From Basidiobolus meristosporus CBS 931.73 (lineage: Eukaryota; Basidiobolomycota; Basidiobolomycetes; Basidiobolales; Basidiobolaceae), in the NCBI GenBank assembly GCA_002104905.1, contig MCFE01000071.1, forward strand, positions 62,001-126,000: DNA of 64,000 bases, written 5' to 3'. Every line of letters starts with the position of its first letter. The first letter of the stretch is position 1. Both the position numbers and the translations under genes were made by a program. The notes beneath the pieces are model-generated. The model was not told the origin of the DNA and ran no database searches. It worked only from the letters and a program-made list of their open reading frames with translations. Positions 1 through 12,021 of the stretch are shown one piece after another.

Positions 1-522
1 GTAGGGACCTTGCCATTGCATATCCAGCTTGGATGCCTTGTTTCTTTGGCTTTTTGTGTTGTGAAGTAGTATCAACTCACCTACTTCTAACAATGTTTTT
101 CTTAGGCATTTTTGAGCGTCAAAGTACTCCTTGCCAGCCATTCTGGATTTCTTCAGGTTTTCTATTGCATTCTGTTGCAGAGTGTGTGCTTGTTGAATCT
201 GTTGTACTCTTGCTTGCAATAGCTCTGATGTTGTCATGGTTGGTTTCCATGGGAGGGTAAGCCAATTCTCAAAAGATATGTCTATTGGCAAAACAGCTTC
301 ATGTCCATATATTAAAAAAAATAGTGTATACCCTGTACTTCTTTTGACCGTGACTCTATCAGACCAAATTGCTGCATGAAAGTTATTTGCCCATTTGTTG
401 GGTTCTTCATAGCTAAGCTTTGCTAATGTGTTTGCAAAAGCAGAATGTCCACGTTCAACTGGTGAATTTGCTTGTGGGTGGTATGGCGTAGTATGTATAA
501 GCTTGGTTCCATGCTTTGTTGC
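1..522 (-). pseudogene. Family B integrase, C-terminal part
   Basis: Read on the minus strand, this stretch gives an open integrase segment: H-x2-P-Y-H-P-Q-A-N, then S-P-V-E-R-G-H (the E of the D,D,E triad, near 450), then A-x-W-S-D-R and Y-G-H-E-A-V-L-P, as in other Gypsy integrases. It continues the integrase that stops at 7698. Removing the family A element and one copy of TTGC lets the frame run straight across the junction. The far left approaches the G-P-Y segment that precedes the C-terminal tail, so the stop codon is off the edge. Forward-strand open frames here are shadows. Confidence 0.9.
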
Positions 523-1593
523 TGTAGTGGGTTGACAGTGACACCCATTGACAGATGTGCTCATTCCCTTATTTTCTACTTCCCTATATCTCTACTACAC
601 TTATTTTAGTTTTATCCCATTTGTCTTACCCAATCAGTACTATCCTATAAGCTGGTTGACTATCACACCTGCTTACCTTATTGCATAAGTTACCCCTCAC
701 TTTATGTAAGATTACTAGCTATAAGTACTTCTATATTAGGCAAGTACCCGTGTCAGTACCCGTGACACATGATCAGCCCGTGTCACCATCCCTACCATTT
801 ACATACCATATATGGTATCCCCATGTTACACAGGTTTCAGAATACTGATTCCTGATTGGTTGGATGTGCTGTGCCTCTTAGAACCTTCCGGCACCTACTT
901 AGAACATTCTTAGGTCATTCTGATGTCATTAAGATTTCTATTGATCTCCAGAACTTTCTGGAACACCATGATTAGTTATCACTTAGCCAGTGAAAAAAGT
1001 ATATAAGGGAGGCTATCCCTCAACAATAAATCATCATCCCTTTTATCAATATACTGACTTGTTGATTAGTGTGATCACTGCTACCTGCTGCTACCTGAAC
1101 TTCCAACCCCAGACCACAGGACACTCCCAGGAAACCGCGCTGACAGCCAACTGACCTTGGAGGCACTACTTGTGAGGAATACTCAGAGTAGGTTTCTTTT
1201 ATTATATTTGATTCTTTCCCAAGTTTGTTCTTGTACAGGCAAAGATACTTTTCTGTCTTTGTAACTATTGACCAAAGCTGCATTCTTATCAAGTCCCTGC
1301 TGGTGGAGTTTACAGTTGTTTTGACTTTGGAAGCTTTAGTACATTGTCATCTCAAAGGACGCTGAACCCATCACATACTTTTGTTAAGACGCCAACTAAG
1401 TTGGGGATTGTAGCTCAATAGTTTTCCCTTGACAAGCTTGTGGCTTTATCCCCCTTCACATTAGATTAGAGACAGAACCCAAGTATTCCTAGCAAGCTTT
1501 TGCCAGAGGTTATCACACCCAGTGAACACCCCACACACAAAACACTTGAGAAGTGTTGGACGTATCTCTCCCTTGGACTTATACACCACCACA
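523..1593 (+). repeat. 5' LTR of family A element
   Basis: Nearly identical to 6627-7697. It carries TATATAAG at 1000-1007 and AATAAA at 1025-1030, a compact promoter and polyadenylation pair. It ends CCACCACA at 1593. A minus-strand open frame of about 90 codons recurs in both LTRs but is broken in other copies, so I do not call it a gene. Confidence 0.95.
1000..1030 (+). promoter_or_regulatory. TATA box and poly(A) signal in family A 5' LTR
   Basis: TATATAAG at 1000-1007 is followed 17 bases later by AATAAA at 1025-1030. Such closeness is usual for an LTR with a very short R region and would drive gag-pol transcription to the right. The same pair is at 7104-7134 in the 3' LTR. Confidence 0.6.
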
Positions 1594-1597
1594 TATA

Positions 1598-1617
1598 TTG
1601 GCACCCAACATGGGGGG
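1598..1617 (+). other. Candidate primer binding site, family A
   Basis: Just after the 5' LTR comes TTGGCACCCAACATGGGG. TGGCACCC could pair with a tRNA ending GGGUGCCA. It starts five bases after the LTR end rather than directly next to it, and I have not identified the tRNA, so this is tentative. Confidence 0.35.
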
Positions 1618-3694
1618 TTCATACAAGCTCCCTAGGACCCAACAAGATTTACCTGAAGATTTGAGCTGTTATCCACCTATTGAAAAGAGACTACCGATAT
1701 TACCAAGATTACAACACCAACATACCTGCCCAAAAATGAACTCTATGCCATTACCACTCTCACATGGAGCCCCACAGTTTGATGGAAAGAATGTGGAGAG
1801 CTTCATATTCAAATGGGAGAAGCTCTGCAAGATGTGCAGCCTATCTGAACAAGAAATGGCTGAAGACTTCCCCTACTACTGCACCGATGATATTACCACT
1901 AAGCTTCTCAGACAAGGAGACATTCTCACTGACTGGGCCTTAATGAAAACCTACCTACAGACCAAGTATGGTAGACCCCAGATATACTATGGAATTGAAG
2001 ACCTCAGGCACTTTGGAAGAACTGGACTTTCCAAGCTACCACTTGAAGAGTTCATTCAACAGTATGAAGATATGGCCAAGCCACTCCTAGAGTCCCAGGC
2101 TATAACTGAGTTTACCATGACACTTTACCTTGCACAAGGGCTTCCCCAGGACTTGGCAAGGAAAGTTGACTTACATGCAGCCAAGGATGACAAGTCTGGC
2201 ATTCCTTGCTTTGCAGAGATGAAACATGTTCTCCTAGAGGCAAAGCAAACTTCTACCTTTATGAGACTCCTGACATCTAATCTGCCAGACCAGTCAACCA
2301 AGGAGCCAAGGAGTGCTGCTGCTGACAATCAGACCTATGCTATCAACAGAGTTGACCAACTTGCTGAACAGCTACAAAAGCTAGCCCTCAAGATTAATGG
2401 CTCAGCTGAGGTTGCTACTGTGGGACAAAGACCTTTGCCCAGGCACTGCATCTGGTGTGACTCTACTCAGCATGCCAGACAAGAATGCTCAGAGCTTAGC
2501 CAGCTACTCAGAGAAGGAGTAGTACAGTTTGATGCTGATGGAATGCTTGCTGACAAGGAAGGAAGAAGGATTCCCACTAATTTCCAAAGAGGAGGGATGA
2601 GAGCCCTTTTCCAGAAATCTGACTCAGCAACCAGAATGATTACTGTTGATGCCCCTATTGGGACTCATAAAGTGAATCCAAGCAGCCCTGACAACAGACA
2701 ATATGAAGTTGATGCCTTTGCTAACAAAAGACACCTCCCTGAAGAACCTGCCAAACCCATCCTTAGAAGACCACAATTTGAAGAACCTGAAGTTGTTATT
2801 GACAAGAGGCCTAGTATGCTGCCCACCCAAAATCCATTGCCTCACTTTCAGATGACCTCAAAGATAGCAAGCTACTCAAGCCCTCAACTGATTACTGAGA
2901 AGCTGCTGAAGCAGAACCTCACTGTGTTGGTTGGAGAAATCATGAGTGTATCCCCATCTGTTAGGAAGACCTTTGATGAGCAGCTTAGAACAAGACAACA
3001 AGCTGTTGAACATATGGACACTCATATAATTCAGACAAACCATGAAGACCACCAAAAGGATGACAACACTACTGAATATAAGACCTTTTACTCAGTTGCA
3101 ACTGCTGTGGTGAAAGGGTATATATATGATGACCCTGTTGACTGCCATATTGACAGTGGCTCAGAGATTTGTGTTATGCCGCTAGACTTCTGGAAGACAC
3201 TTAAAAGCAAGGAGCTACTGCCTGTTGATAGAGATATTGGATGGAACATGACTGATGCAAACTCAGGATCTAGTCCACTCTATGGTGTAGTACACAAGTT
3301 TCCTATTGAGGTACAAGGAATCAAGGTCTGGCTTCCCCTCTTCATCTGCCAGAAGGCAAACATTGACCTTCTGCTAGGTAGACCATGGGAAACCAGTACT
3401 AAGGCTACAACTACCAACTATTCCAATGGGTCAGTATGGTACACCATACAAGGATCCAATCCAGGACTACAGTCAGCCTTCTGTGGTGTAACACCCAACA
3501 ATAAGAGGACACATACTGCTTGCCAGAAGGCACATCTTGTTATGGAAGAAGATGAAGAGCCTGACAATATACACCCCAACATTTGGAGCTGCTCATTAGG
3601 TATACAGGAGCAAACAGCTATGGTTCAAACAAAATACAAGACAGTAGAACAGAAGATTAGACCATCACTTACCCCACTGACTGATGGGTCTTGA
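1610..3694 (+). pseudogene. Family A gag and protease
   Basis: The first in-frame ATG after the LTR is at 1610, with another at 1737; the open frame itself begins upstream inside the LTR. The first half is a capsid-like region with L-x-Q-x-Y and W-x-x-x-K-T-Y-L patterns. A zinc knuckle C-x2-C-x4-H-x4-C (C-I-W-C ... C) lies near 2450. An aspartic protease with D-S-G-S at 3152 follows, with its flap and the L-L-L-G-R-P ending near 3375. The frame stops at TGA 3692-3694, but RT continues in the same frame directly afterwards. That TGA is therefore a nonsense mutation or a read-through stop separating Gag-PR from RT. Confidence 0.85.
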
Positions 3695-5629
3695 CCTGCT
3701 GAATACATTAGACCACCAGAAGAAACACCAGATGATATACAACTTACACCTGAGAGACTTAAGCAACTTATCATTGGTGATGGAAACCTAACACCAGAGG
3801 AGATACTATTATTCAAGGAGACCTTGAAAAGGCGTGATAAGGTCTTATCATATAATGACAAGGAGATGGGACTCTTAAAGATATTGGTTGAAAAACCCAT
3901 CAAGATTCATACAGTGCCCCACACACCCGGGTCATTTAAGCCTGACCCACTGCCCAGAGGACTCCAAGCTAATGTGTATGACCTAATTGAGAAGAAGATA
4001 GAAGCTGGTATCCTAGAACCTTGCCATGGACCCTATGCTAACAGATGGTTTGTGACCAAAAAGAAGAATGGAAAGCTCCAATTCATTCAAGTCATGCAAC
4101 CTGCAAATGCTGTCACTATCAGAGATGCTGCTATACCTCCATCTATTGATGACTTTGCAGAAAGCTTTAGTGGCCACTCCATCTACTCAACATATGATCT
4201 CTACTCAGGATATGACCAGATCCCCCTTGATGAGACATCAAGAGATATGTTTGCACTACAGACACCATTTGGACTGTTAAGGATGACGAGAGTCAGTCAA
4301 GGGGCTACAAACTCCATGGCTCAGTTCCAGAGATGCATGGTAAATGTGCTGTATCAGTTTATACCTGAGAAACTTGCTGTCTTTGTGGATGACATAGGCA
4401 TCAAAGGATCAAAATTCCGGGACACCACTGAAGTTATGCCTGGAGTAGGAAAGTTTGTCTATGACCATATTGCAGACAATGATGCCATATTAGGAGCCAT
4501 TGAAGAAGCTGGACTCACCATCAGTGGTGAGAAAAGCAGCTTTGGTGTATCAGAGATATCCATTGTTGGACAAAAATGCAACACCTTTGGTCGTTCACCT
4601 GGAGACTCCAAGACACAAAAGATATGCAACTGGCCTACCCCCACAAATCTCACACAAGCTTGTGGCTTTGTGGCTGCTTGTGGGTTCTTTAGGATCTGGA
4701 TCCTAAGATTTTCTGAGATAGCAGAACCAATTTACCAACTACAGAGAAAGAACACCCCATTTATCTGGGGAGAAGAGCAAGAAGAAGCCATGCAATTACT
4801 GAAAGAGGCCTTAGTATCTCCACCAGTTCTAAGACCTCTTGACTATCAAAACACTGAATGCCCACCTATTTTGACAGTGGATGCAAGCCCTATAGGAGCT
4901 GGAGCACTATTTGGACAAGATGATGAAGATGGCAACCGCTATGCCTGCAGATATGAGAGCTGCCTATTCTCTCCTAGAGAACAAAGATACTCACAGATTA
5001 AGAGAGAACTACTAGGAGTTGTGAAGATGCTGAGGAAACTGAAGTCACAACTCTACATGACACATTTTATCCTGGAGATAGATGCCAAGCCACTTATAGG
5101 AATGATCAACAAGCCTGACCTACCTGATGATGCCACAAGCCGATGGATGGCATGGCTGAAAATGTTTGACTTTGAGGTCAAACATATCCCTGGCAAGACA
5201 AATGTTGTGGCTGATGCAATCTCCAGGAAGGGACCACAATTATTTGAAGACTTGGACCCTCACTTTGATGATATTGTTGATGCAGAGATCTTACAGATTG
5301 CCATCAAAGACCAAGAGAGAACTACCTGGAGCCTGATCAAGGAATATCTAAGGACACTTAAGAAACCTAGTTGGATGGATATTCAGGAGTTTAGAAAACT
5401 CAGGAAGAAGGCACACCACTACTATCTTAAAGATGATCTTCTCTTTAAGCGAGTGAAACCTGGACTTATGCCAAGAAGAGTAGTCACTGCCCCTCAAGAG
5501 CAACTGAACATCATGACAAGCATCCACCAAGGAGAACCAGGAGGACATAGAGGACAAGAAGCCACCTACAATACTACAGCTCAGAGGTACTACTGGGAAA
5601 CATGTACTATGATTCCAACACTTTGTTGA
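3695..5629 (+). pseudogene. Family A reverse transcriptase, RNase H and integrase N-terminus
   Basis: This continues the gag frame after the TGA. RT begins with a P-H-T-P-G-S-F ... P-L-P-R-G segment. It then has K-K-N-G-K-L-Q-F (near 4065), the Y-D-L-Y-S-G-Y-D-Q block (near 4200) and the catalytic F-V-D-D at 4382-4393. RNase H has T-V-D-A-S near 4878 and the A-D-A-I-S-R end near 5210. The integrase zinc-binding domain starts with H-Q-G-E-P-G-G-H near 5521. The frame is lost near 5600: the downstream C-x2-C is readable only in another phase. Confidence 0.85.
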
Positions 5630-6545
5630 GTCATGTGTAGCCTGCCAGAAGAGATCCTCCAAGCGTTATGAAGAACCACTGCTTCCTACTTACACAATCT
5701 GTCTATGGCAAAAGGTTGGTATTGACCTTGTCCACATGCCAACAGCTGGATCAAAAAAGTACCTGATTGTTGATAGAGATGACCTTAGTGGATGGGCAGA
5801 GGCTTGACCCTTGCCCAACAACAAGAGCCATACCATATGGAGATTTATACTTGAAGACATCATCTGCAGATTTGGCTGCATCCAACAGTTTGTTGCTGAC
5901 AGAGGAGAGATGACATCCCAAATGATCCAGGAGTTGTGCTCCAAGTACAAGATACACATTGCTTTTACAACAGCTTACCACCCTCAAGCCAATGGAATGA
6001 TAGAGAGGGGACATGGACCATTGGTGAACTCTCTTGTCAAGACCTGTGAGAATAACACAACATTGTGGCCACAGCAATTACATCTTGCACTCTGGGCAGA
6101 TAGAATTACTACTAAGAGAACAACTGGATTATTGCCATTCAAGCTACTCTATGGACATGACTGCATACTACCAGTTGAGTTAAACACAGTCACTTGGAAC
6201 TCATTGAATTGGAGATCCAATATGCAGACTGAAGACCTCCTTGCAACTTGCACACAGCAACTTGATCACCATGACTTGAATATCAGCAGAGCTGCTGAAC
6301 AACTTAAGGATACACGACTAAAGAACAAGGTGCCCTTTGACAAATTGCACCCAACAAGACCAAAACCACTATCACTAGGAGACCCAGTATTACTCTACAA
6401 TTCTACCTTGGACAAACAATGGAGTTGGAAGTTTGACAACAAATGGACTGGCCCCTACCTCATATCCAAAGTGATTGGAAATGGAAGTTATTACATATCT
6501 GAGCTTGACAACACCCAGTTGAGTGCACCAGTTGCTGGAAATTGA
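5600..6545 (+). pseudogene. Family A integrase core and C-terminus
   Basis: After the frameshift the new phase reads E-S-C-V-A-C-Q, completing the zinc finger. The core has D at 5724 (G-I-D-L-V-H-M), D at 5898 (V-A-D-R-G) and E at 6003 (M-I-E-R-G-H), the D,D,E triad. A TGA at 5806, probably from CGA, interrupts it. The tail ends with W-T-G-P-Y-L-I-S-K-V and a stop at 6543-6545. No chromodomain is visible. The protein would have inserted cDNA with a 4-bp stagger, judging from its own target duplication. Confidence 0.85.
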
Positions 6546-6612
6546 CTTAAGTTATTCAAGCATAAGAATTCCGCACATCAAGATTAGTTTGCTTTGACCC
6601 AAGTTCAAAGCT

Positions 6613-6626
6613 GAGAGGGGAGTGGA
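6613..6626 (+). other. Polypurine tract, family A
   Basis: GAGAGGGGAGTGGA lies directly against the 3' LTR, the position expected for the plus-strand DNA primer. Confidence 0.8.
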
Positions 6627-7697
6627 TGTAGTGGGGTGACAGTGACACCCACTGACAGATGTGCTCATTCCCTTATTTTCTACTTCCCTATATCACTACT
6701 ACACTTATTTTAGTTTTATCCCATTTGTCTTACCCAATCAGTACTATTCCATAAGCCGGTTGACTATCACACCTGCTTACCTTATTGCATAAGTTACCCC
6801 TCACTTTATGTAAGATTACTAGCTATAAGTACTTCTATATTAGGCAAGTACCCGCGCCAGTACCCGTGACACATGATCAGCCTGTGTCACCATCCCTACC
6901 ATTTCTATACCATATATGGTATCCCCATGTTACACAGGTCTCAGAATACTGATTCCTGATTGGTTGGATGTGCTGTGCCTCTTAGAACCTTCCGGCACCT
7001 ACTTAGAACATTCTTAGGTCATTCTGATGTCATTAAGATTGCTATTGATCTCCGGAACCTTCTGGAACACCATGATTAGTAATCACTTAGCCAGTGAAAA
7101 AAGTATATAAGGGAGGCTATCCCTCAACAATAAATCATCATCCCTTTTATCAATATACCGACTTGCTGATTAGTGTGATCCCTGCTACCTGCTGCTACCT
7201 GAACTTCCAACCCTAGACCACAGGACACTCCCAGGAAACCGCGCTGACAGCCAACTGACCTTAGAGGCACTACTTGTGAGGAATACTCAGAGTAGGTATC
7301 TTTTATTATATTTGATTCTTTCCCAAGTTTGTTCTTGTACAGGCAAAGATACTTTTCTGTCTTTGTAACTATTGACCAAAGCTGCATTCTTATCAAGTCC
7401 CTGCTGGTGGAGTTTACAGTTGTTTTGACTTTGGAAGCTTTAGTACATTGTCATCTCAAAGGACGCTGAACCCATCACATACTTTTGTTAAGACGCCAAC
7501 TAAGTTGGGGATTGTAGCTCAATAGTTTTCCCTTGACAAGCTTGTGGCTTTATCCCCGTTCACATTAGATTAGAGACAGAACCCAAGTATTCCTAGCTAG
7601 CTTTTGCCAGAGGTTATCGCACCCAGTGAACACCCCACACACAAAACACTTGAGAAGTGTTGGACGTATCTCTCCCTTGGACTTATACACCACCACA
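6627..7697 (+). repeat. 3' LTR of family A element
   Basis: Partner of 523-1593. TATATAAG is at 7104-7111 and AATAAA at 7129-7134. It is followed by the target duplication TTGC at 7698-7701 and then by family B integrase sequence. Confidence 0.95.
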
Positions 7698-8166
7698 TTG
7701 CTAGTGTTTGTATTTCATAAGATCCACATTCTCCATTGTCTGCAATAAGGGTGCCAACTGAACCATATCTGAGATATACATCTTCTTTGAGAAATCTTGC
7801 TACTGCTTTTGCATTGGCTTGTTTCAGCATTCTAGCCTCTATCCAACCAGTAAAGTTATCACAACAGTCCACCACATACTTATACCCAGCTGTTGTCCTT
7901 GGTAAATGTATAATATCTACATGTGCAATTTGCCAAGCATAAGATGTGTATATACTGTGAAGTGGCTCATGCATCTTTTGGTTGTCTCTTCTTTGACATG
8001 GAATACATGATTTCACATATTCTTTTGTGTCAGTGTACAGAGTTGGCCAAAAATACTGTAAAGAGATTTTTGCATATGTAGATGTAATTCCCTTATGACC
8101 TCCTGATTCAGATTCATGCAATTCTTGAATGATCTTCTCTTGATCATGCTTGTTATGTATATACTG
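7698..8166 (-). pseudogene. Family B integrase, N-terminal part
   Basis: The minus strand reads H-E-S-E-S-G-G-H-K-G, then C-I-P-C-Q, completing an H-H-C-C zinc domain. The catalytic core follows with first D in H-V-D-I-I-H-L-P and second D in I-A-D-N-G-E. It is cut at 7698 by the family A element and resumes at 522. A TGA at 8167-8169 separates it from the upstream RNase H frame. Confidence 0.9.
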
Positions 8167-10136
8167 TCAAGGAACTCCATGTTTGCTTTTTCTGAAAAGT
8201 GTGCCGTCATGCAGTGAAAACTTCAGAGCCTTCCTTTTAAAATTTGTGCATTGATTTGTGGAAATATCAGCAGGAACTTTGAGTGATGTAAGAAATTCCT
8301 TGACTTGTTGATAATTGCTTTGTATCATATGTCTGAATGAGAATCCAAGACTAGTGTTTTCAAGGAACTCATCAATCTCATCATCATCAGTTGAGTACAG
8401 TGAATTTGGTTGCTTTCTAGATAAGGCATCAGGTCCTTTGCGATTGGCTCCCGGTATGTGTTGCAGAGTAAAGTCAAAGATCTGGATGTATGATATCCAC
8501 CATGCTAGAATAGGATCAGGCAAAAGCTCCAACTTATTCAACATTCCTAATAATGGCTTGGCATCAACCTCCAGTATGAAGTGTACTCCTAATAAGTATG
8601 GCTTTAGATTTTGAGTACATAGAGTACTCCCAGTGCTTCTTTCTTGATAGATGGATAGTTAAGCTCATTCCCTTTGAATAGTCTACTAAGATATTTGCAA
8701 GGTTGTTGATGATGATCTTTTGAAACTTGAATCATGATTCCACCAACCCCAATTCCAGAGCTATCAACTGATACAATGATTGGTTGTGAATCAATAACAC
8801 TGCAGTCTATAGCTGCTAAGACAGGTGGCTTTGATAATGACTCAAGCAATGTCAACATAGCATTTGCCTGTTCTTCATGCCATTCAAATTTCTGGTTTTT
8901 CCGTAATAACTGAGTCAGTGGCTTAGCAATTTGAGCATAGTTCTTGATCCAGATTCTGAATAGACCAGTAGGTCCTAATAATTGTCTGACTTGATGAATA
9001 TTCCTTGGTGGCTTCCAATTTAGTGCCAATGAAAGTTTTGCAGGATCAGGCAATTTCCCTTTTTCAGTAACAAGTTCACCTAGAATGATTGCTTTGTTGT
9101 AGCCAAACTTGCATTTGGCTCCTGATACAGTCAGACCAGAAGCTTGAAGTTTCTTCATGACCCTCTCAACTGTGCTTATGTGATCATAAACATATCTTCT
9201 TACTTGAGGTAAGACATGCGATGTATCTTTTTCTCCGGACTCATTCTTAACTGCAATGTCATCAAGAAATGGTTGGCATATTTCAGGGAAACAGTCATCC
9301 AAAACTTGAATCATTGCATGTTGATAATTTTGGACAGAGTTTGTCCATCCTTGAGGAATTCTTGTCATCCTTATGAGTCCTATTGGTGTATCCATAGTGG
9401 TGAAATCTCTTGAGGTAGGATCCAGAAGTATTTGGTCATATCCTGAATAAAGATCCAATGTTGTAATCAGAGGATATCCAGTAAATGACTGAATATACTC
9501 ATGTTGTATGGGTGGTTGCATAGCATCTTTGATGGTGACCTTATTCAAATGCTGTACGTCTTGAATAAACTGTAGACTTCCATTTTTCTTCAACGGTGTA
9601 AACTAGGGGTTGCAATAAGGTCCATAGCTATATTCAATGACTCCACTCTGAAATCTTGATTGTAGCATTTCAATTACTTTGTTCAGTAATCTTGAGGGAA
9701 TAGGATATGATCTCAGTGCCCATGGTGTATGTTCAACGGTATGGATCTTAACCGGTGGAAATAGCTCTGTGGATAAACATCCTCTTTGTGCATCATTAAA
9801 TGCAAAGACATTGTCATAGCATTGTAGCATAGTCAAAAAGAGACTTCTCTCCTCAGTGGAAAGAGTAGTCCCAATAGCCAACTCCTTGAGCTTCTCTTCT
9901 GTGAGTCTGATTTTGTCATATTTGTGCAAAGGCTCCATTTGAGGATTGTTGTGGGCAGATGGTGAGATTCCAGTAGATACTGGCTTATACTTGGTATTTG
10001 TCTTACTTGTTGTCGATGGAATGAAGTGTTGATCATAAAACAAAATATCCTTATGAACCTGTATGTTTTGTACTGGAATGGTGTCTGCATTTCTTGGAGT
10101 ATTCTCTTCTGCTGCACAAAAGGTTGCCCTTCTTTT
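8167..10136 (-). pseudogene. Family B reverse transcriptase and RNase H
   Basis: Continues from the protease after the TGA at 10137. It shows the E-H-T-P-W-A-L-R entry segment, K-K-N-G-S-L-Q-F, D-L-Y-S-G-Y-D-Q and the catalytic box F-L-D-D. RNase H starts with V-S-V-D-S-S-G and ends with P-D-A-L-S-R-K near 8420. Breaks: TAG at 9603 where family A has W, a frameshift near 8605, and TGA at 8167. Domain order and spacing match family A, so the two are sister lineages. Confidence 0.88.
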
Positions 10137-11954
10137 TCAATCATCAGATGTGATTGTCAGCCATAAGCTTCCATCAGGTCTATTATCAGCTTGTAGAAGA
10201 GATTTTCTCTCATATGGTTGTCCCAACAATACCTCAAAAGTGGGTCCATTGGCAACAATGAAAAAGGGAGAAGTAACCCTGATTCCTCCAATTTCAATTG
10301 GTACAGAGTGACAAAGTCCAAGCATCTTCTCTGTTGCACCTGTAGCAGTTCTCATATTCCAGTCAACTTCTGTCAATGGCAATTTGATTTTTTCAAAAGT
10401 CATAGCAGTGATAGCATTGATTTCTGATCCAGAATCAAAAACACATTCCACTTCAACATTGTTCATTGTAGCAGCATAGCTTCCTGTTGTTATAGAGTAA
10501 AAGGCTTTTTCCACTTCAAATTGTAGTTGTTCACTTGATAACATTGTTGATGACTGTTCTTGATAATTCTTCAGGATATCTTTGTTCATAGGCTTAACCA
10601 TTTCTGGTAGTAGTTGACTGAGATTGTTGATGGCAGTGAACATTTCTTGATTTGTAAGTTGTGGAAATGGAGATTTCCAAAATTTGTCGATAACTTTCTG
10701 TGTAATTGCAGTAGTGTCATACTTAGATTGAGGTTGCAAGTGTTCTTTTTGGATTTTTGATGTTTCTGGCTGTACTGGTATTTCAACAATTGGCTGATTT
10801 CTTTTGTTGGTACACACTTTTATAGGATTGTTCTCTGTAGAAACATACTTTCTCTTATCAACAAGGCAATTAAACTCTTCAACTTCCTCTTTTTCCATTA
10901 GATATTCTTGGACCTGCCCTGATGGATCTGATATTGTGAGTATGTAACGTTCATTGCTTGGAATTTCTGCAGTCTTTTGGATTTGTATGAAATTTGATGT
11001 CTTGGTGCTTTTACTTGATTCTTCTTGAGCAAGTACATAGGACCTCATTCCACCATAACCTCTGTTGATAGGCAAGGGGTTTCCAGCAATATCACAGATC
11101 TTCCCATAACAATCAATCATCACCTTATGACTGTCAATATCAATATTCAATATTTGACAACCATAATGGCTATGCTCAGCAGATTCACAGTACACACAAT
11201 ATTTGGTTTGCTGTGGATAATTACTGGTTGTTTTGGGATTTTCTGGTCTTGCCTTGCTGATGCTTGATGATGGTACACTTTGAGAGTCCAACTTAAGCGT
11301 CAGTTTTCCTAATGCATCAATCAATTCATTAACCTGATCACTTTGTGGGTTATTTGTACAATGAAGAATTTGTTTAGCTGGAGTGGAAATCTTCATTTGA
11401 ATATTAATGGAATCCATGACTTGTCTCCCTGATTGATAGTTTAACACCAATTGTTTAACATTGTCGTAGGAGCTTGTAGCCTGAATTTGGTGGCTAATGG
11501 CATTACGTATTTCAGGAGGCATATTCATCAGAAAATAGTTTCTTTGATAAAATCTTGGAATTCCAATAGCTGCTTCAACATGCCTTGCTTTTGACTCAAA
11601 CTTTTGAATGTACTTCTGCAAGGGTTGGGTCTTGTCTTAAGGCATTTCTAGCTCATTTAGTGTAACAAACTGTGCTTCTTTTTGGTATTCAGCTAAAATA
11701 GCTTGCTGAGCAGTGTCCCAGTTATAGTTAGCACCAACAGATATCTTAAATGGGTCCAATCTTTGTAAGAATCTTGATACTTCAACTTCACAGAGAAAGG
11801 GAAACAATTGGATTTTGTTCTTGTGTGATAGCTCAAATGCTGCAGCTATACCGTTAAACTCTTCTAGAAACTCAGTAACATTCTCTCCTGAGAATTTTAC
11901 TGGAATGGCACCTTTAAAAGTGGCTATTAACTCTGGGAGTGGTGTATCGGTCAT
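10137..11954 (-). pseudogene. Family B gag and protease
   Basis: The start is the ATG at 11954 (M-T-D-T-P-L-P-E-L). An in-frame TAA at 11637-11639 splits the capsid region. The zinc knuckle C-V-Y-C ... H ... C (C-x2-C-x4-H-x4-C) lies near 11180. The protease D-S-G-S-E-I-N lies near 10430, followed by V-L-L-G-Q-P. TGA at 10137-10139 ends the open frame just after the protease, while RT continues in the same phase, as in family A. Confidence 0.88.
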
Positions 11955-12021
11955 TCTTGTAACGTTTCTTGATGCTTGTATAGTGAAAGGTTCAAACTAC
12001 CCAGGTCCTCCACCAAATTCT
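11955..12021 (-). other. Family B leader between LTR and gag
   Basis: A 67-base leader. On the minus strand it begins AGAATTTGGTGGAGGACC. TGGTGGAGGACC could be a primer binding site, but I cannot name the tRNA. Confidence 0.4.

Larger units (their letters stand above)
523..7697 (+). mobile_element. Complete Ty3/Gypsy retrotransposon, family A
   Basis: Two direct LTRs of 1071 bp (523-1593 and 6627-7697) flank a gag-protease-RT-RNase H-integrase body. The target duplication is TTGC (519-522 and 7698-7701). The 4-bp length is confirmed independently, because excising the element plus one TTGC restores the family B integrase frame. LTR ends are T-G-T-A-G-T-G-G ... C-C-A-C-C-A-C-A, an imperfect inverted repeat. 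The two LTRs differ at more than a dozen sites, so the insertion is not recent. Coding is broken by in-frame TGA codons at 3692 and 5806 and a frameshift near 5600. Confidence 0.96.

Noticed and set aside
33-260. Hydrophobic forward-strand protein at the left edge
   Set aside because: Shadow of the family B integrase, which reads clearly on the minus strand.
1020-1292. 90-codon minus-strand frame present in both family A LTRs (also 7124-7396)
   Set aside because: It lies wholly in the LTR and opposes its transcription, and the equivalent frame in the solo LTR at 50211-51271 is interrupted. Identity between the two copies only reflects LTR identity.
1405-1470. tRNA-like start (GGGGATTGTAGCTCAATAG) in family A LTRs
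   Set aside because: It resembles an A box, but no matching B box or cloverleaf follows. It is part of the LTR.
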